NCBI GenBank assembly: GCA_963809205.1
Contig: CAWEIS010000028.1
Coordinates: 310,001 to 374,000 of the forward strand
Reading direction: 5' to 3'
Source of the DNA: DATLLN01 sp963809205
GTDB lineage: Bacteria; Actinomycetota; Thermoleophilia; Gaiellales; JAICJC01
DNA: 64,000 nt
Shown here: one piece after another, positions 53,622-62,718 of the stretch
Numbering within the stretch: the stretch's first letter is position 1
Layout of the letters: each line of letters begins with the position of its first letter
Made by a program: the position numbers and the translations under genes
Notes under the pieces: model-generated
What the model saw: only the letters and a program-made list of their open reading frames with translations
What the model was told of the DNA's origin: nothing
Databases searched by the model: none

Positions 53622-54886
53622 AGAACCTGACCCCGGCCGAGCTGGCCGTCGTCTCCGCAGTCGACCGCGACCGGATCGCGGACGATCTGGCCGCCCTCGT
53701 GCGCACGCCCAGCGTCACCGGGGACGAGACCGCGGTGCAGACCGAGGTCGCCCTGCGGATGGCCACCGCCGGGCTGGAGGTGGCGCGGGTCGACGCCGAC
53801 CCCGCCGAGCTCACCGCCGACCCCGACTTCCCCGGTATGGAGGCGCCGCGCACAGTGCTGCCGGTGGTCGCGGGCACCTCCGGCAGCGGCGGGGGCAAGC
53901 GCGTGATCATCTGCGGCCACGTCGACACCGTCGCGGCCGGCGATCCCGACGACTGGACGACCGACCCGTTCGGCGGCGAGATCCGGGACGGCCGCCTGTA
54001 CGGCCGCGGGTCGCTGGACATGAAGGCGGGTGTCGTCGCCGGCCTCGCCGCGCTGCGCGCGCTGATCGACCGCGAGGTCGAGCTGGACGGCGAGGCGGTG
54101 CTGCTGACCGTGCCCAGCGAGGAGGACGGGGGCGCCGGCATGCTGGCCGCCATCCGGGCCGGCTACACGGCGGACATGGCCGTCATCACCGAACCCACAC
54201 GACTCGACATCGTCACCGCGCAGGCCGGGGCGATCACGTTCCGGATCACGGTTCCCGGCCGCTCCGCGCACGCCGCCTACCGCCTGCAGGGCGTGTCGGC
54301 GCTGGAGAAGCTGCAGGTCGTCCACGCCGCGCTGATCGAGGACGAGCGGCGGCGCAACGAGTCCGAGACGAATCCCGCAATGCGCGACCTCGGCCTGCCC
54401 TACCCCACCAACATCGGCGCCGTCTCCGGAGGCAACTGGTCGAGCACCGTTCCCGAGCGGGTCGTCGTCGAGGGCCGGTACGGCGTGATGCTGGGCGAGA
54501 CGACCGCCAAGGCCGAGGCCGCGCTGCGCGATGCGGTGGCCGCCGCGTGCGAATCCGACCCTTGGCTACGCGACCACCCGGCCACCGTGGAGATCACCGG
54601 CGGCCTGTTCGCCTCGGCGCACGTGCCATCGGCCGATGCGCTGCCGTGGGGCCTCGGCGAGACGGCGCGGGATGTCCTGGGCAAGCTGCCGAGCTTCGTC
54701 GGCGTGCCCTACGGCGCCGACATGCGGTTGCTCGTCAATGAGGGCAACACGCCCACCGTGCTCTACGGCCCCGGCGATCCGTTCCTCGCCCACGCGCCGG
54801 ACGAGCACGTCGAGCTCGAGGACGTCGCTCGCTGCGCGCGGGTGCTCGCGGTGTGGGTGATGCGGACGCTCTCCGCCGGTGCCTAG
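53618..54886 (+). CDS. M20-family (ArgE/DapE-like) zinc deacylase
   Basis: 422 residues. Metal motifs ICGHVDTV, YGRGSLDMKAG and VPSEEDGGAG, plus a dimerisation lid (FRITVPGRSAHAAYR), match ArgE/DapE/acetylornithine-type amidohydrolases. With the amidinohydrolase before it, N-acyl-ornithine or N-acyl-citrulline is a plausible substrate, but not shown. Converges with a GNAT gene (4-base overlap). Confidence 0.87.
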   Translation: MKNLTPAELAVVSAVDRDRIADDLAALVRTPSVTGDETAVQTEVALRMATAGLEVARVDADPAELTADPDFPGMEAPRTVLPVVAGTSGSGGGKRVIICGHVDTVAAGDPDDWTTDPFGGEIRDGRLYGRGSLDMKAGVVAGLAALRALIDREVELDGEAVLLTVPSEEDGGAGMLAAIRAGYTADMAVITEPTRLDIVTAQAGAITFRITVPGRSAHAAYRLQGVSALEKLQVVHAALIEDERRRNESETNPAMRDLGLPYPTNIGAVSGGNWSSTVPERVVVEGRYGVMLGETTAKAEAALRDAVAAACESDPWLRDHPATVEITGGLFASAHVPSADALPWGLGETARDVLGKLPSFVGVPYGADMRLLVNEGNTPTVLYGPGDPFLAHAPDEHVELEDVARCARVLAVWVMRTLSAGA

Positions 54887-55299
54887 AACTCCCAGGTGAG
54901 CATCACGAACTGCTCGGGAGGCCCGCCGCCGGCGGCGGCATATGCCTTCAGCGCGGCGGCATTGTCAGCATCGGTTGCGACCCACATGCCGTAGCAGCCC
55001 AGCTCCCGCGCCAGGTCGGCGAGCGCCGCGACCAGCGCCCGGCCGACGCCCAGTCCGCGATGCGCCTCGGCGACGTCCAGCTCGTACAGGAACATCTCGG
55101 TGCCCTTGTCGGGGTGCATCGTCTCGACGCCGGACACGAATCCGATCGGCTCGCCGTCGTCGGACAGCGCGAACAGCAGATGGTGGCCCTCGCGGGCGAG
55201 AAACCCGGCCGCCCACTCGGCGGTCGGCGGCTTGTCGAACAGCTCGCGGCCGGCCAGCACGACCGCCTCGTCGCCGGGTGCCAGCCGCGAGATCCGCAT
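54883..55299 (-). CDS. GNAT acetyltransferase
   Basis: 138 residues. RISRLAPGDEAVVLAGRELF opening, ETMHPDKGTEMFLYELDV and the acetyl-CoA loop RGLGVGRALVAALADLA (Q/RxxGxG/A type) place it among small GNATs of the aminoglycoside N-acetyltransferase-like branch. Substrate unknown; antibiotic resistance is not implied. Confidence 0.82.
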   Translation of the reverse strand: MRISRLAPGDEAVVLAGRELFDKPPTAEWAAGFLAREGHHLLFALSDDGEPIGFVSGVETMHPDKGTEMFLYELDVAEAHRGLGVGRALVAALADLARELGCYGMWVATDADNAAALKAYAAAGGGPPEQFVMLTWEF

Positions 55300-55321
55300 C
55301 GGCCCAGTGTAGGGCCGCCGG

Positions 55322-56182
55322 CTACTCGCGCACGGTCGCGCCGGGCATCAGCTGGCCGAGCGATACGCCGAGCACGATCACGGCGCCGCCGGCAACCTGC
55401 AGGGCGGTGATCTGTTCGCCCAGCAGGATCGCCGCGAACAGTGCGCCCAGGAACGGCTGGAGGTACATGTAGAGCGTCGCCCGGGCGGCCCCGATCCGGC
55501 GCAGGGCGCGGAAGTAGAGCAGGTTCGTGACCAGCAGCGGGAAGATCGCCGAGTACACCCACGCGGACACCGCCAGCGGCGGCAGCGACCAGTCCTGCGA
55601 GAGCAGCTGCGACACGCTGAACGGGAACAGCATCGCGCCGCCGACGACGATCATCAGCGAGCTGATCCGGGCCGCGGAGTAGCGGCCGAATAGCGGCCGC
55701 AGCATCACCGAGTAGCCGGCCCACGTCAGCGCGGCGCCCACTGCAAGCAGGTCGCCGAGGTAACCCGCTCCGGCCACCCCCGCCCCGCCCTGGACGACGA
55801 GGCCGAGGCCGGCGACCGACACGCCCAGCGCCATCCAATGCCGCGGCCGGACGTGCTCGTGCCCGGCCAGCATCGCGAACAGCGCCGCGAACGCCGGCGC
55901 GGAGCCGAGGATCAACGCGACGTTGCCGGCGGTGGTGTTGTCCACGGCGTAGGTGAACGTCAGCTGGTTGCCGAGGATACCGACGGCGGCGGCCGCGACC
56001 ACCAGCGGCACGTCCGACCGGCTGACCCGGAGGGAGCCCTCGCGCCGCAGCACCACGGCCGAGAACAGCAGGCCGGCGACCGCGAACCGGCTGAACGAGA
56101 AGGCCAGCGGCAGCCACCACCCGAACGCATACTTGGTGGTCGCGTAGTTCAGCGACCACAGCACGTTCGCGACGACCAGCAT
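55322..56182 (-). CDS. EamA/DMT-superfamily transporter
   Basis: 286 residues from ATG 56182, about ten transmembrane segments in two EamA halves (MLVVANVLWSLNYATTKYA; LAVGAALTWAGYSVMLRPL). An N-terminal extension to 56233 would need a CTG start that overlaps the upstream stop. DMT exporters move amino acids or metabolites; no substrate cue. Confidence 0.84.
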   Translation of the reverse strand: MLVVANVLWSLNYATTKYAFGWWLPLAFSFSRFAVAGLLFSAVVLRREGSLRVSRSDVPLVVAAAAVGILGNQLTFTYAVDNTTAGNVALILGSAPAFAALFAMLAGHEHVRPRHWMALGVSVAGLGLVVQGGAGVAGAGYLGDLLAVGAALTWAGYSVMLRPLFGRYSAARISSLMIVVGGAMLFPFSVSQLLSQDWSLPPLAVSAWVYSAIFPLLVTNLLYFRALRRIGAARATLYMYLQPFLGALFAAILLGEQITALQVAGGAVIVLGVSLGQLMPGATVRE

Positions 56183-56229
56183 CGCGTCGGCCGTGTTGAA
56201 CCGGCCGCGGGCGCTGGCGACGGCGTCGC

Positions 56230-56739
56230 TCAGGCCGTGACCCTTCGCGGCAGCTCGGCCAGCGCCGCGCGGCGCTGGCGGCGCATCAGGGTGAACGCCG
56301 CCGCCTCCCAGGCGAGCGCCCGCGGCGTCGGCAGGTCGCGCACGGTGCGGTAGGAGCAGCGGATCCCGTAGCGCGGATACACGCTGCCGAAGAAGTAGCG
56401 GACGCGCGGCAGGTGCAGTGCGCCGCACACCAGGGTCGCCTCGTGCACGTCTCGCTCGATCAGCAGCGGCAGCGTCCGCGCCATGTTCTCGGCGGTGATC
56501 GTCGCGCTCGACTCGACCACCAGCTCGACGTCACGGCGCCCCGGCCAGTGCTCGAGCATCTGCTCGGCCTCGCTGAGGCCGGCCCTCGGCGACCATCCGG
56601 AGAAGACCACCGCGCGCGGCATCCGCCGCTCGGCCAGATCGGCGGCCACGTCAAGGCAGCGCCGGCAGCGGTCAGTCAGGAGATAGCTGCCGCCGGAGTC
56701 GACGCGGCCGTTGCCTGGGACGACGATCGCCCAGCTCAT
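56230..56739 (-). CDS. YdcF-like DUF218 protein
   Basis: 169 residues. AIVVPGNGRVDSGGSYLLTD, VVFSGWSPRAGLSEAEQML and SSATITAENMARTL are the DUF218 signature. A membrane anchor is absent, so it is a soluble form. Members are linked to envelope or glycan metabolism; the mechanism is unclear. Overlaps the glycosyltransferase (ATGA). Confidence 0.82.
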   Translation of the reverse strand: MSWAIVVPGNGRVDSGGSYLLTDRCRRCLDVAADLAERRMPRAVVFSGWSPRAGLSEAEQMLEHWPGRRDVELVVESSATITAENMARTLPLLIERDVHEATLVCGALHLPRVRYFFGSVYPRYGIRCSYRTVRDLPTPRALAWEAAAFTLMRRQRRAALAELPRRVTA

Positions 56740-57464
56740 CGCTTCCGAAAGAGCAGCCGCTTGCCCATCCACAGGGTCGCTCCGACGCCGACCACCACCG
56801 CCACCGCCTTCTTGCCGCGGAGCTTCGACTCGCCGGTCGCCCGCTCGCGCATCGACACCGGCAGCTCCTCCACCTTCAGCCCGGCCCGCTCCAGCCGGAG
56901 CAGCGCCTCCACCTCCGGCGCCTCGCCGTCGAACGGGACGGCCAGCACGGGCATCGCCTTGGCGTTGACCGCGTACATCCCGCTCATCGGATCACCGACC
57001 ACGCGGCCCAGCAGCGGACGCATCGCGCGGCGCATGACGGCCGTGCCGAACCGGCGGGGGCCGACCAGCTTGTAGCGGTTCGGCTCATAGCCGTCGCCCG
57101 TCGTGTAGCGGGAGCCGATCGCCACGTCGCAGCGCCCTGCGCGGACGGCGTCGATCAGCCGAGACAGCTCGGCGGCGGGGTGCTGGCCATCGGCGTCGAC
57201 GCGGCCGCAGATCGCGTACCCGCGCTCCAGCGCGGTGCGGTAGCCGGCGGCGATGCCCTCGCCCAGGCCGCGGTTCTCCGAGAAGCTGAGGACGTGCGCG
57301 CCGCCCTCGCGGGCAACCTCGGCCGTGCCGTCGGTCGACCCGTCGTCGATCACCAGCACGTCCGCCGCCGGCAGCACCTCACGCAGCTCGTCGAGCACGT
57401 CGGGCAGGTTCTCCTCCTCGTTCCAGGCAGGGATGAACACAACCAGGTCTGGGTGCTCGGCCAT
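56736..57464 (-). CDS. Family 2 glycosyltransferase (dolichyl-phosphate mannose synthase-like)
   Basis: 242 residues. FIPAWNEEENLPDVLDEL opening, DVLVIDDGSTDGTAEVAREG, the DxD-type VDADGQHP and GSRY with MSGMYAVNAKAM fit GT2 enzymes of the DPM1/GtrB type. A short basic C-terminus (LWMGKRLLFRKR) may touch the membrane. Transfers a sugar from a nucleotide sugar to a lipid carrier or glycan. Confidence 0.87.
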   Translation of the reverse strand: MAEHPDLVVFIPAWNEEENLPDVLDELREVLPAADVLVIDDGSTDGTAEVAREGGAHVLSFSENRGLGEGIAAGYRTALERGYAICGRVDADGQHPAAELSRLIDAVRAGRCDVAIGSRYTTGDGYEPNRYKLVGPRRFGTAVMRRAMRPLLGRVVGDPMSGMYAVNAKAMPVLAVPFDGEAPEVEALLRLERAGLKVEELPVSMRERATGESKLRGKKAVAVVVGVGATLWMGKRLLFRKR

Positions 57465-57478
57465 GCGGCAAGTGTAGG

Positions 57479-57940
57479 TCAGTGCGCGTGATGGGCGTGC
57501 GCCACCGCATGCCCTTTGCCGCGGCCGATCATCCACCGGTTGACCGGGAAGGCGGCGACGAACGCGACCGCCAGGGACAACGCCAGACTACCCCAGAACA
57601 GCGGCTGCGACAGGGTCGCATCGATCGCTCCCGGGATGACCAGTATCAGCAGATTGTCGACGATCTCCATGGTGGCAACAGAGACGGTGTCGGCGGCCAG
57701 GGCGATGCGCAGCGCCTGCCGCAGGCCCATCCCGCCGGCCAGCAGGCCGCGCATGGTCAGCGCGTAGCCGAACACGAACGCCAGGGCAATGCTCAGCGCG
57801 ATCGTCGACCCGTTGCCCCACGCCAGGGCCGTGCCGATGGCCATGCCGGCGACCTCGCCGATCGCACAGCCTGTAAAGCAGTGCACCGTCGCCTGGAACG
57901 CCGTACGGCTCTGAGGATCCAACCGCGACGTTATACCCAT
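57479..57940 (-). CDS. DUF4396 membrane protein
   Basis: 153 residues from ATG 57940. FQATVHCFTGCAIGEVAGMAIG, then four hydrophobic segments and a His-rich tail (GHAVAHAHHAH), fits DUF4396, a four-helix membrane family often next to copper genes. Divergent from copA; its start codon lies inside the CsoR-like operator at 57933-57949, so copper likely controls it. Confidence 0.82.
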   Translation of the reverse strand: MGITSRLDPQSRTAFQATVHCFTGCAIGEVAGMAIGTALAWGNGSTIALSIALAFVFGYALTMRGLLAGGMGLRQALRIALAADTVSVATMEIVDNLLILVIPGAIDATLSQPLFWGSLALSLAVAFVAAFPVNRWMIGRGKGHAVAHAHHAH

Positions 57941-57949
57941 AGGGGGTAT
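57933..57949. promoter_or_regulatory. CsoR-type copper operator between DUF4396 and copA
   Basis: ATACCCATAGGGGGTAT is an inverted repeat with TACCC and GGGTA half-sites as in CsoR boxes. It covers the DUF4396 start codon, and TATGCT (57947-57952) is a -10 for copA. Copper would release CsoR from here. Confidence 0.75.
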
Positions 57950-57964
57950 GCTAGCATCGGATCC

Positions 57965-60047
57965 ATGACCACGAGGCTCGAGCTTCCTGTCGCCGGCATG
58001 ACGTGCGCGTCGTGCGCCGTGCGCGTGGAGCGCTCCCTCAACCGGCTGGACGGCGTCGAGGCCACGGTCAACTACGCGACGGAGCGGGCCACCGTCACCT
58101 ACGATCCTCACGCCGTCAGCGAGCAGCGCCTCGCCGCGGCCGTCGAGGCCGCCGGCTACCACGCGCTGCTCCCGACCCACCCCGAGCCTCCTCCCGCCGC
58201 CGACGACGGCCGGCGCCGCCTGGTCGCGGCAGCCGTGTTGTCGGTGCCCGTGGCGGCGATCGCCATGCTGCCGCCGCTGCAGGACACGGGCTGGGAGTGG
58301 GTCGCGTTCGCGCTGACGACACCGGTCGTGCTGTGGGCCGGTCTCCCCTTCCACCGTGCGGCATGGCGGGCGCTGCGGCACGGCACGGCAACGATGGACA
58401 CCCTGGTCTCGGTCGGGACACTGTCGGCCTGGGCGTGGTCAGCCGCCGAGCTCGTGCGCGGCGACGGCGAGCTCTACTTCGAGGTGGCGGCGGTGGTCAC
58501 GACGCTGATCCTCGCCGGCCGCTACCTCGAGGGACGCGCAAAGCGACGGGCCGGGGCGGCGCTGCGCGCGCTGCTCGAGCTGGGCGCCAAGAACGTCACC
58601 GTGGTCGAGGACGGCCGCAGGCGCCAGGTGCCGGTGGGCGAGCTCGTCCCGGGACGCGAGTTCCTGGTGATGCCCGGCGAGAAGGTTGCCACTGACGGAG
58701 TCGTCGTCGAGGGCCACTCGGCAATCGATCGATCGCTGTTGACCGGGGAGGCGACACCGCTTGAGGTCGGCCCTGGCGACACCGTGACCGGCGCAACGGT
58801 CAACGCCGGTGGAACGCTGACCGTGCGCGCGACGGCCGTCGGCGCCGACACCTCCCTGGCCCGGATCTCGGCGCTCGTCACCGAGGCGCAGTCGGGCAAG
58901 GCGGACGCGCAGCGGCTGGCCGACCGGGTTTCGGCCGTGTTCGTCCCGATCGTGATCCTGCTGGCCGCCGGTACCTTCGCCGGGTGGATGCTGACCGGCT
59001 CGTCTGCATCGTTCGCGTTCGAGGCCGCGGTAGCCGTGCTGATCGTGGCGTGCCCGTGCGCGCTCGGCCTGGCCACGCCGACGGCGCTGCTCGTCGGCAC
59101 CGGCCGGGGAGCACAGCTGGGCGTGCTGATCCGCGGCCCCGAGGTGCTCGAGCAGACCCGCCGGGCGACCGTTGTCCTACTCGACAAGACGGGGACAGTG
59201 ACCCAGGGCAGGATGACCGCCCGCGAGGTGCGGGCGAGCGCGGCGGACGAGACCGAGCTGCTGCGGCTCGCCGGCGCCGTCGCCGCCGCGAACGACCACC
59301 CGGTGTCGAGCGCGATCGCCGCACTCGCCCATCGGCGGCTGGGAGAGCTGCCGAACGCGGCCGACGTGCACGCCACCCCCGGCGTCGGAGTCCGGGGCAC
59401 TGTGGACGGCCGCACCGTCGAGATCCGCCGGGGCGACGCGGCCACCGCGATCCTCGTCGACGGCGCGCCCGCGGGCGAGATCGTCGTCGCCGACGCGGTC
59501 AAGCCGACCAGCCGCGCGGCGGTCGACGAGCTCCGCGGCGCTCGGCCTGACGCCGGTACTGGTCACCGGCGACGGCGGCGCCCAGGCCCGGGCCGTGGCC
59601 GCCGAGGTCGGCATCGACCGCGTCGTATCGGGCGTGCTGCCCGGCGACAAGGCGGCCGAGGTGCGCCGCTTGCAGGCAAACGGCGAGGTGGTTGCCATGG
59701 TCGGCGACGGCGTGAACGACGCGCCGGCGCTGGCGCAGGCCGATCTCGGCATGGCGATGGGCACGGGGACTGATGTGGCCATCGAGGCGAGCGACATCAC
59801 GCTGGTGACGGGCGACCTGCGCGCCGCGGCCGATGCGGTGAGGCTGGCGCGGCGCACGCTGACGGTGATCCGCGGGAACCTGTTCTGGGCGTTCGCCTAC
59901 AACATCGCGCTGATCCCGCTGGCGATGGCCGGCCGGCTCAACCCGATCCTGGCGGCGGCCGCGATGGCGTGCTCCAGCCTGTTCGTGGTGTCGAACAGCC
60001 TCCGCCTGCGGCGGTTCCGAAGCGAGCGAGAGGAGGTGGTGGAATGA
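57965..60047 (+). CDS. copA: Cu+-exporting P1B-type ATPase (one frame break)
   Basis: About 694 residues after repair. N-terminal metal domain GMTCASCAVRVE (CxxC); actuator TGEATPLEV; membrane copper site IVACPCALGLATP (CPC); phosphorylation DKTGTVTQG; NDHPVSS; hinge GDGVNDAPALAQADLG. Exports Cu+. The frame changes near 59540 (VDELR to ALGLTPVLVTGD). The stop overlaps csoR (ATGA). Confidence 0.92.
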
Positions 60048-60334
60048 GCCATGGCTACAGCGAGGACCGCGAGGCGCTGGTCAACCGGCTGCACCGGATC
60101 GAAGGTCAGGTGCGCGGGATCGAGCGGATGGTCGAGGACGACCGGTACTGCATCGACATCCTGACGCAGATCTCGGCGGTGTCGACGGCGCTCGAGAGCG
60201 TCGGCCTGCGAATCCTCGACGCGCACGTCAGTCACTGCGTCGCCGGTGCTCTGGCGTCCGGCGATCCGGACGATGCGCGGGTCAAGACCGAGGAGCTGAT
60301 GCAGGCCGTCGAGCGGTTCGCCAAGGCACGCTGA
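60044..60334 (+). CDS. csoR: Copper-sensing repressor CsoR
   Basis: 96 residues. All-helical DUF156 family. The copper ligands Cys in RYCIDILTQ and His/Cys in HVSHCVAGAL are in place. RLHRIEGQVRGIERMVE is the DNA-binding face. Translationally coupled to copA; the operator at 57933-57949 is its probable target. Confidence 0.93.
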   Translation: MSHGYSEDREALVNRLHRIEGQVRGIERMVEDDRYCIDILTQISAVSTALESVGLRILDAHVSHCVAGALASGDPDDARVKTEELMQAVERFAKAR

Positions 60335-60382
60335 CCGCGTCCGGGGGTTGAGGTCCGACCCATCAGCGACGATACCTCACGC

Positions 60383-61043
60383 ATGACGCGCTTACGAGCC
60401 GTCCTCTTCGATCTCGACAACACGCTGCTGGACACCGCCGGCGTGGAGCGCCGCCGCTGGGCGCATGTGGTGCCGCTGCTGCGAACGGCCCATCCCGAGC
60501 TGGACGAGCCGACCCTGGCGGCCCGGTACCGGTCGTTCTCCGAGCGGACGTCGCGAGGTCGATCTGGGGCTGCGCGGGCACGACGAGTTTCGCCGTGACC
60601 GGCTGGCCTACGCGCTCGAGCCGTGGGGCCGGCCGATCACCCCGCTGGTGCGCGAGTACCTGACGCTGTCGAACGCGCTGGCCGACACCATCGCGCCGCT
60701 GCCCGGGCACGACCGGACGCTGCAGGCCGCACGGTCGGCCGGGCTGGCGGTGGGTATCCTGACCAACGGCCCGTCGGCCTGGCAGCGGCGCAAGCTCGAG
60801 CTGACCGGCATCGGCGATGCGGTCGACGCCGTCGCGATCTCCGCCGAGCTGGGCGTCGCCAAGCCCGACCCGGCGGCGTTTCACCGCGCGTGCGAGCTGC
60901 TCGGCGTCGCCCCGGCCCACACGGCGATGGTCGGCGACAGCGAGCCGTTCGACATCGCCGGCGCACGGGCGGCCGGCCTGGCGATTGCGATCTCGGTGCA
61001 GTCGGCGCCGCTCGCCGACGTGCCGACGCTGCTCGCCGCCTAG
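60383..61043 (+). CDS. HAD-superfamily hydrolase (one frame break)
   Basis: About 219 residues after repair. Motif I AVLFDLDNTLLDT, motif II VGILTNGPSAWQ, motif III Lys in AKPDPAAF and motif IV MVGDSEPFDIAGA. The frame breaks near 60555. Likely a phosphatase on a small metabolite. Ten bases before the glycosylase gene on the same strand. Confidence 0.82.
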
Positions 61044-61052
61044 ATTTCGAGG

Positions 61053-61859
61053 GTGCCGCTGATCCCGCTGCCCGTGGCCGGGCGCTACGACTTCGAGCGC
61101 TCGACCTTCCGCTTCCGCCTGTTCGGGGACGACCTCGCCAGCCGCTGGCTGGACGACGGCCTGCACCGCGTGCTGCGGTCGGGGCTGGCGGTGCGGATCA
61201 CGGCGGAGGGCGTGTACGCATGGGGCGACCCGCGCGCCGCCGACGTTGCGGAGCTGGCGCACCTACTGGGAGCCCCGTTCGACGTCGAGGCGTTCGAGCG
61301 CGCCTGGCCCGACGTCGCGGCCCGCTCGCCCGGCTTCCGGCCGCCGCTGCTCGCCGATCCGTTCGAGATGCTCGCCACGTCGGTCACCGCCCAGCAGATC
61401 TCGCTTCGCGCCGCCTGCGTGATGCGCAACGGGCTGATCGGGCGCTACGGCCGGCGGGTGTCGCACGACGGGCTCGAGTGGTGGGCGTTCCCCCGGCAGG
61501 AGAACATCCGCGGCGGCGACCTCGAGGGACTGAAGCTCTCGCGGTCGAAGATCCGCTCGATCCTGGCGCTGGCCGACGCCGACCTGAGCGGCCTCGACCT
61601 GCTCGCGGACGACGCCGTGATCGCCCGGCTGACCGAGCTCCCCGGCATCGGCCGGTGGACGGCGGAGTGGTTCCTCGCCCGCTGCCTGGGCCGGTCCGAC
61701 GTCGTCGCGGCCGGCGACCTGGGCGTCCGCAAGGCAGTCGCCGCATGGTTCTCGGACGATCCGATCTGGCCGGAGGATCGCGTCCGCGAGGCGATGGCGC
61801 CGTTCGCGGAGCACGCCAACCTGGCCACGCACTACATGCTCAGCCCGGTCGGGGGCTGA
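61053..61859 (+). CDS. Second AlkA-type DNA glycosylase
   Basis: 268 residues from GTG 61053. HhH LPGIGRWTAEWFLARCLG and AAGDLGVRKAV (catalytic Asp) mark the AlkA superfamily. The N-terminal ~75 residues lack the usual AlkA_N fold. FEMLATSVTAQQISLRAAC is the helix before the active site. Role in alkylation repair is inferred. Overlaps the convergent dioxygenase by 20 bases. Confidence 0.85.
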   Translation: MPLIPLPVAGRYDFERSTFRFRLFGDDLASRWLDDGLHRVLRSGLAVRITAEGVYAWGDPRAADVAELAHLLGAPFDVEAFERAWPDVAARSPGFRPPLLADPFEMLATSVTAQQISLRAACVMRNGLIGRYGRRVSHDGLEWWAFPRQENIRGGDLEGLKLSRSKIRSILALADADLSGLDLLADDAVIARLTELPGIGRWTAEWFLARCLGRSDVVAAGDLGVRKAVAAWFSDDPIWPEDRVREAMAPFAEHANLATHYMLSPVGG

Positions 61860-62653
61860 GGCCGCGCGCCGACATCCACGCCCGAAGCGGCACGTCCTCG
61901 TCCGCCGGCAGCCAGTGGCCATCGGCGGTGGTCGACGCGCCCAGCAGCTGGCGGCGGACCGGCGATAGCTCCTCGAACCACGGCGCGGAGACCGGGTAGC
62001 TGTCGCGGCTGCGGATCCAGCGAAACGTGTAGCCAAGGAACAACGCCTGCCGGGTGAGGCGCGATGTGTTGTCTCCTCTGGCGTGCCAGATGCGGCGGTC
62101 GAACACCACCGCCGTGCCGGGGCCCGCAAGCACGTCGATGGCGCCGAGGGGCGGCGGCGCCGGCAGGTCGGTCCGCTCCGGGCGGGCGAGGCGGTTCTGC
62201 AGGTGGCTGCCGGGGATCACGCGCAGGTTGCCGCGGCCTGGCTGCGCGACGTCGGTCAGGAACCACCCCACCTTGACCGAGAGCCGTGGGCGGGGGTCGG
62301 TCTCGACTTCCAGGTTCTGGCGACCGCCGTCCTGGTGCCATCGCCAGCGGCCGTCGGGCCCGGCGGCCGGCGGATGGACATCGAGATGGCAGTGGTACAT
62401 GTGGATGTTCCAGCCGAGGATCGCGCACACGAGCTCGAGCACGCAGCGGATGGTCGACCAGCTCGACGAAGGCCGGCTCACAAGCGACGAACCCGAGGGC
62501 GTGGAGCGAGCCGTCGGCCGCCGCGGGCTGAGAGCGGCGCATGCGCTCCGTCAGCCGCGCCAGCCGCCGGACCTCGGTCGGCGACAGCGCGCCGTCGATG
62601 GTGACGAAGCCGTCCCGGTCGAATCGCCGCAGCAGCTGCTCAAGCGCATGCAT
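61840..62653 (-). CDS. Phytanoyl-CoA dioxygenase-like 2-oxoglutarate oxygenase (one frame break)
   Basis: About 270 residues after repair, from ATG 62653. Opening LLRRFDRDGFVTIDGALSP is typical PhyH. WRWHQDGG gives the HxD iron ligands, and WHARGDNTSRL gives the distal His and the Arg that binds 2-oxoglutarate. The frame changes near 62450. Hydroxylates an unknown substrate. Confidence 0.82.
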
Positions 62654-62718
62654 GCCGCGGATACGCACGGAGCGGCGGATGCCGTCCCATGCCGAGGCAC
62701 CATCAGAGGCTCAGCGCG

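Noticed and set aside
57479..57940. Long upstream frame from 58381 for the DUF4396 gene
   Set aside because: The extension overlaps copA and its operator and has no family match; ATG 57940 gives the full family length.
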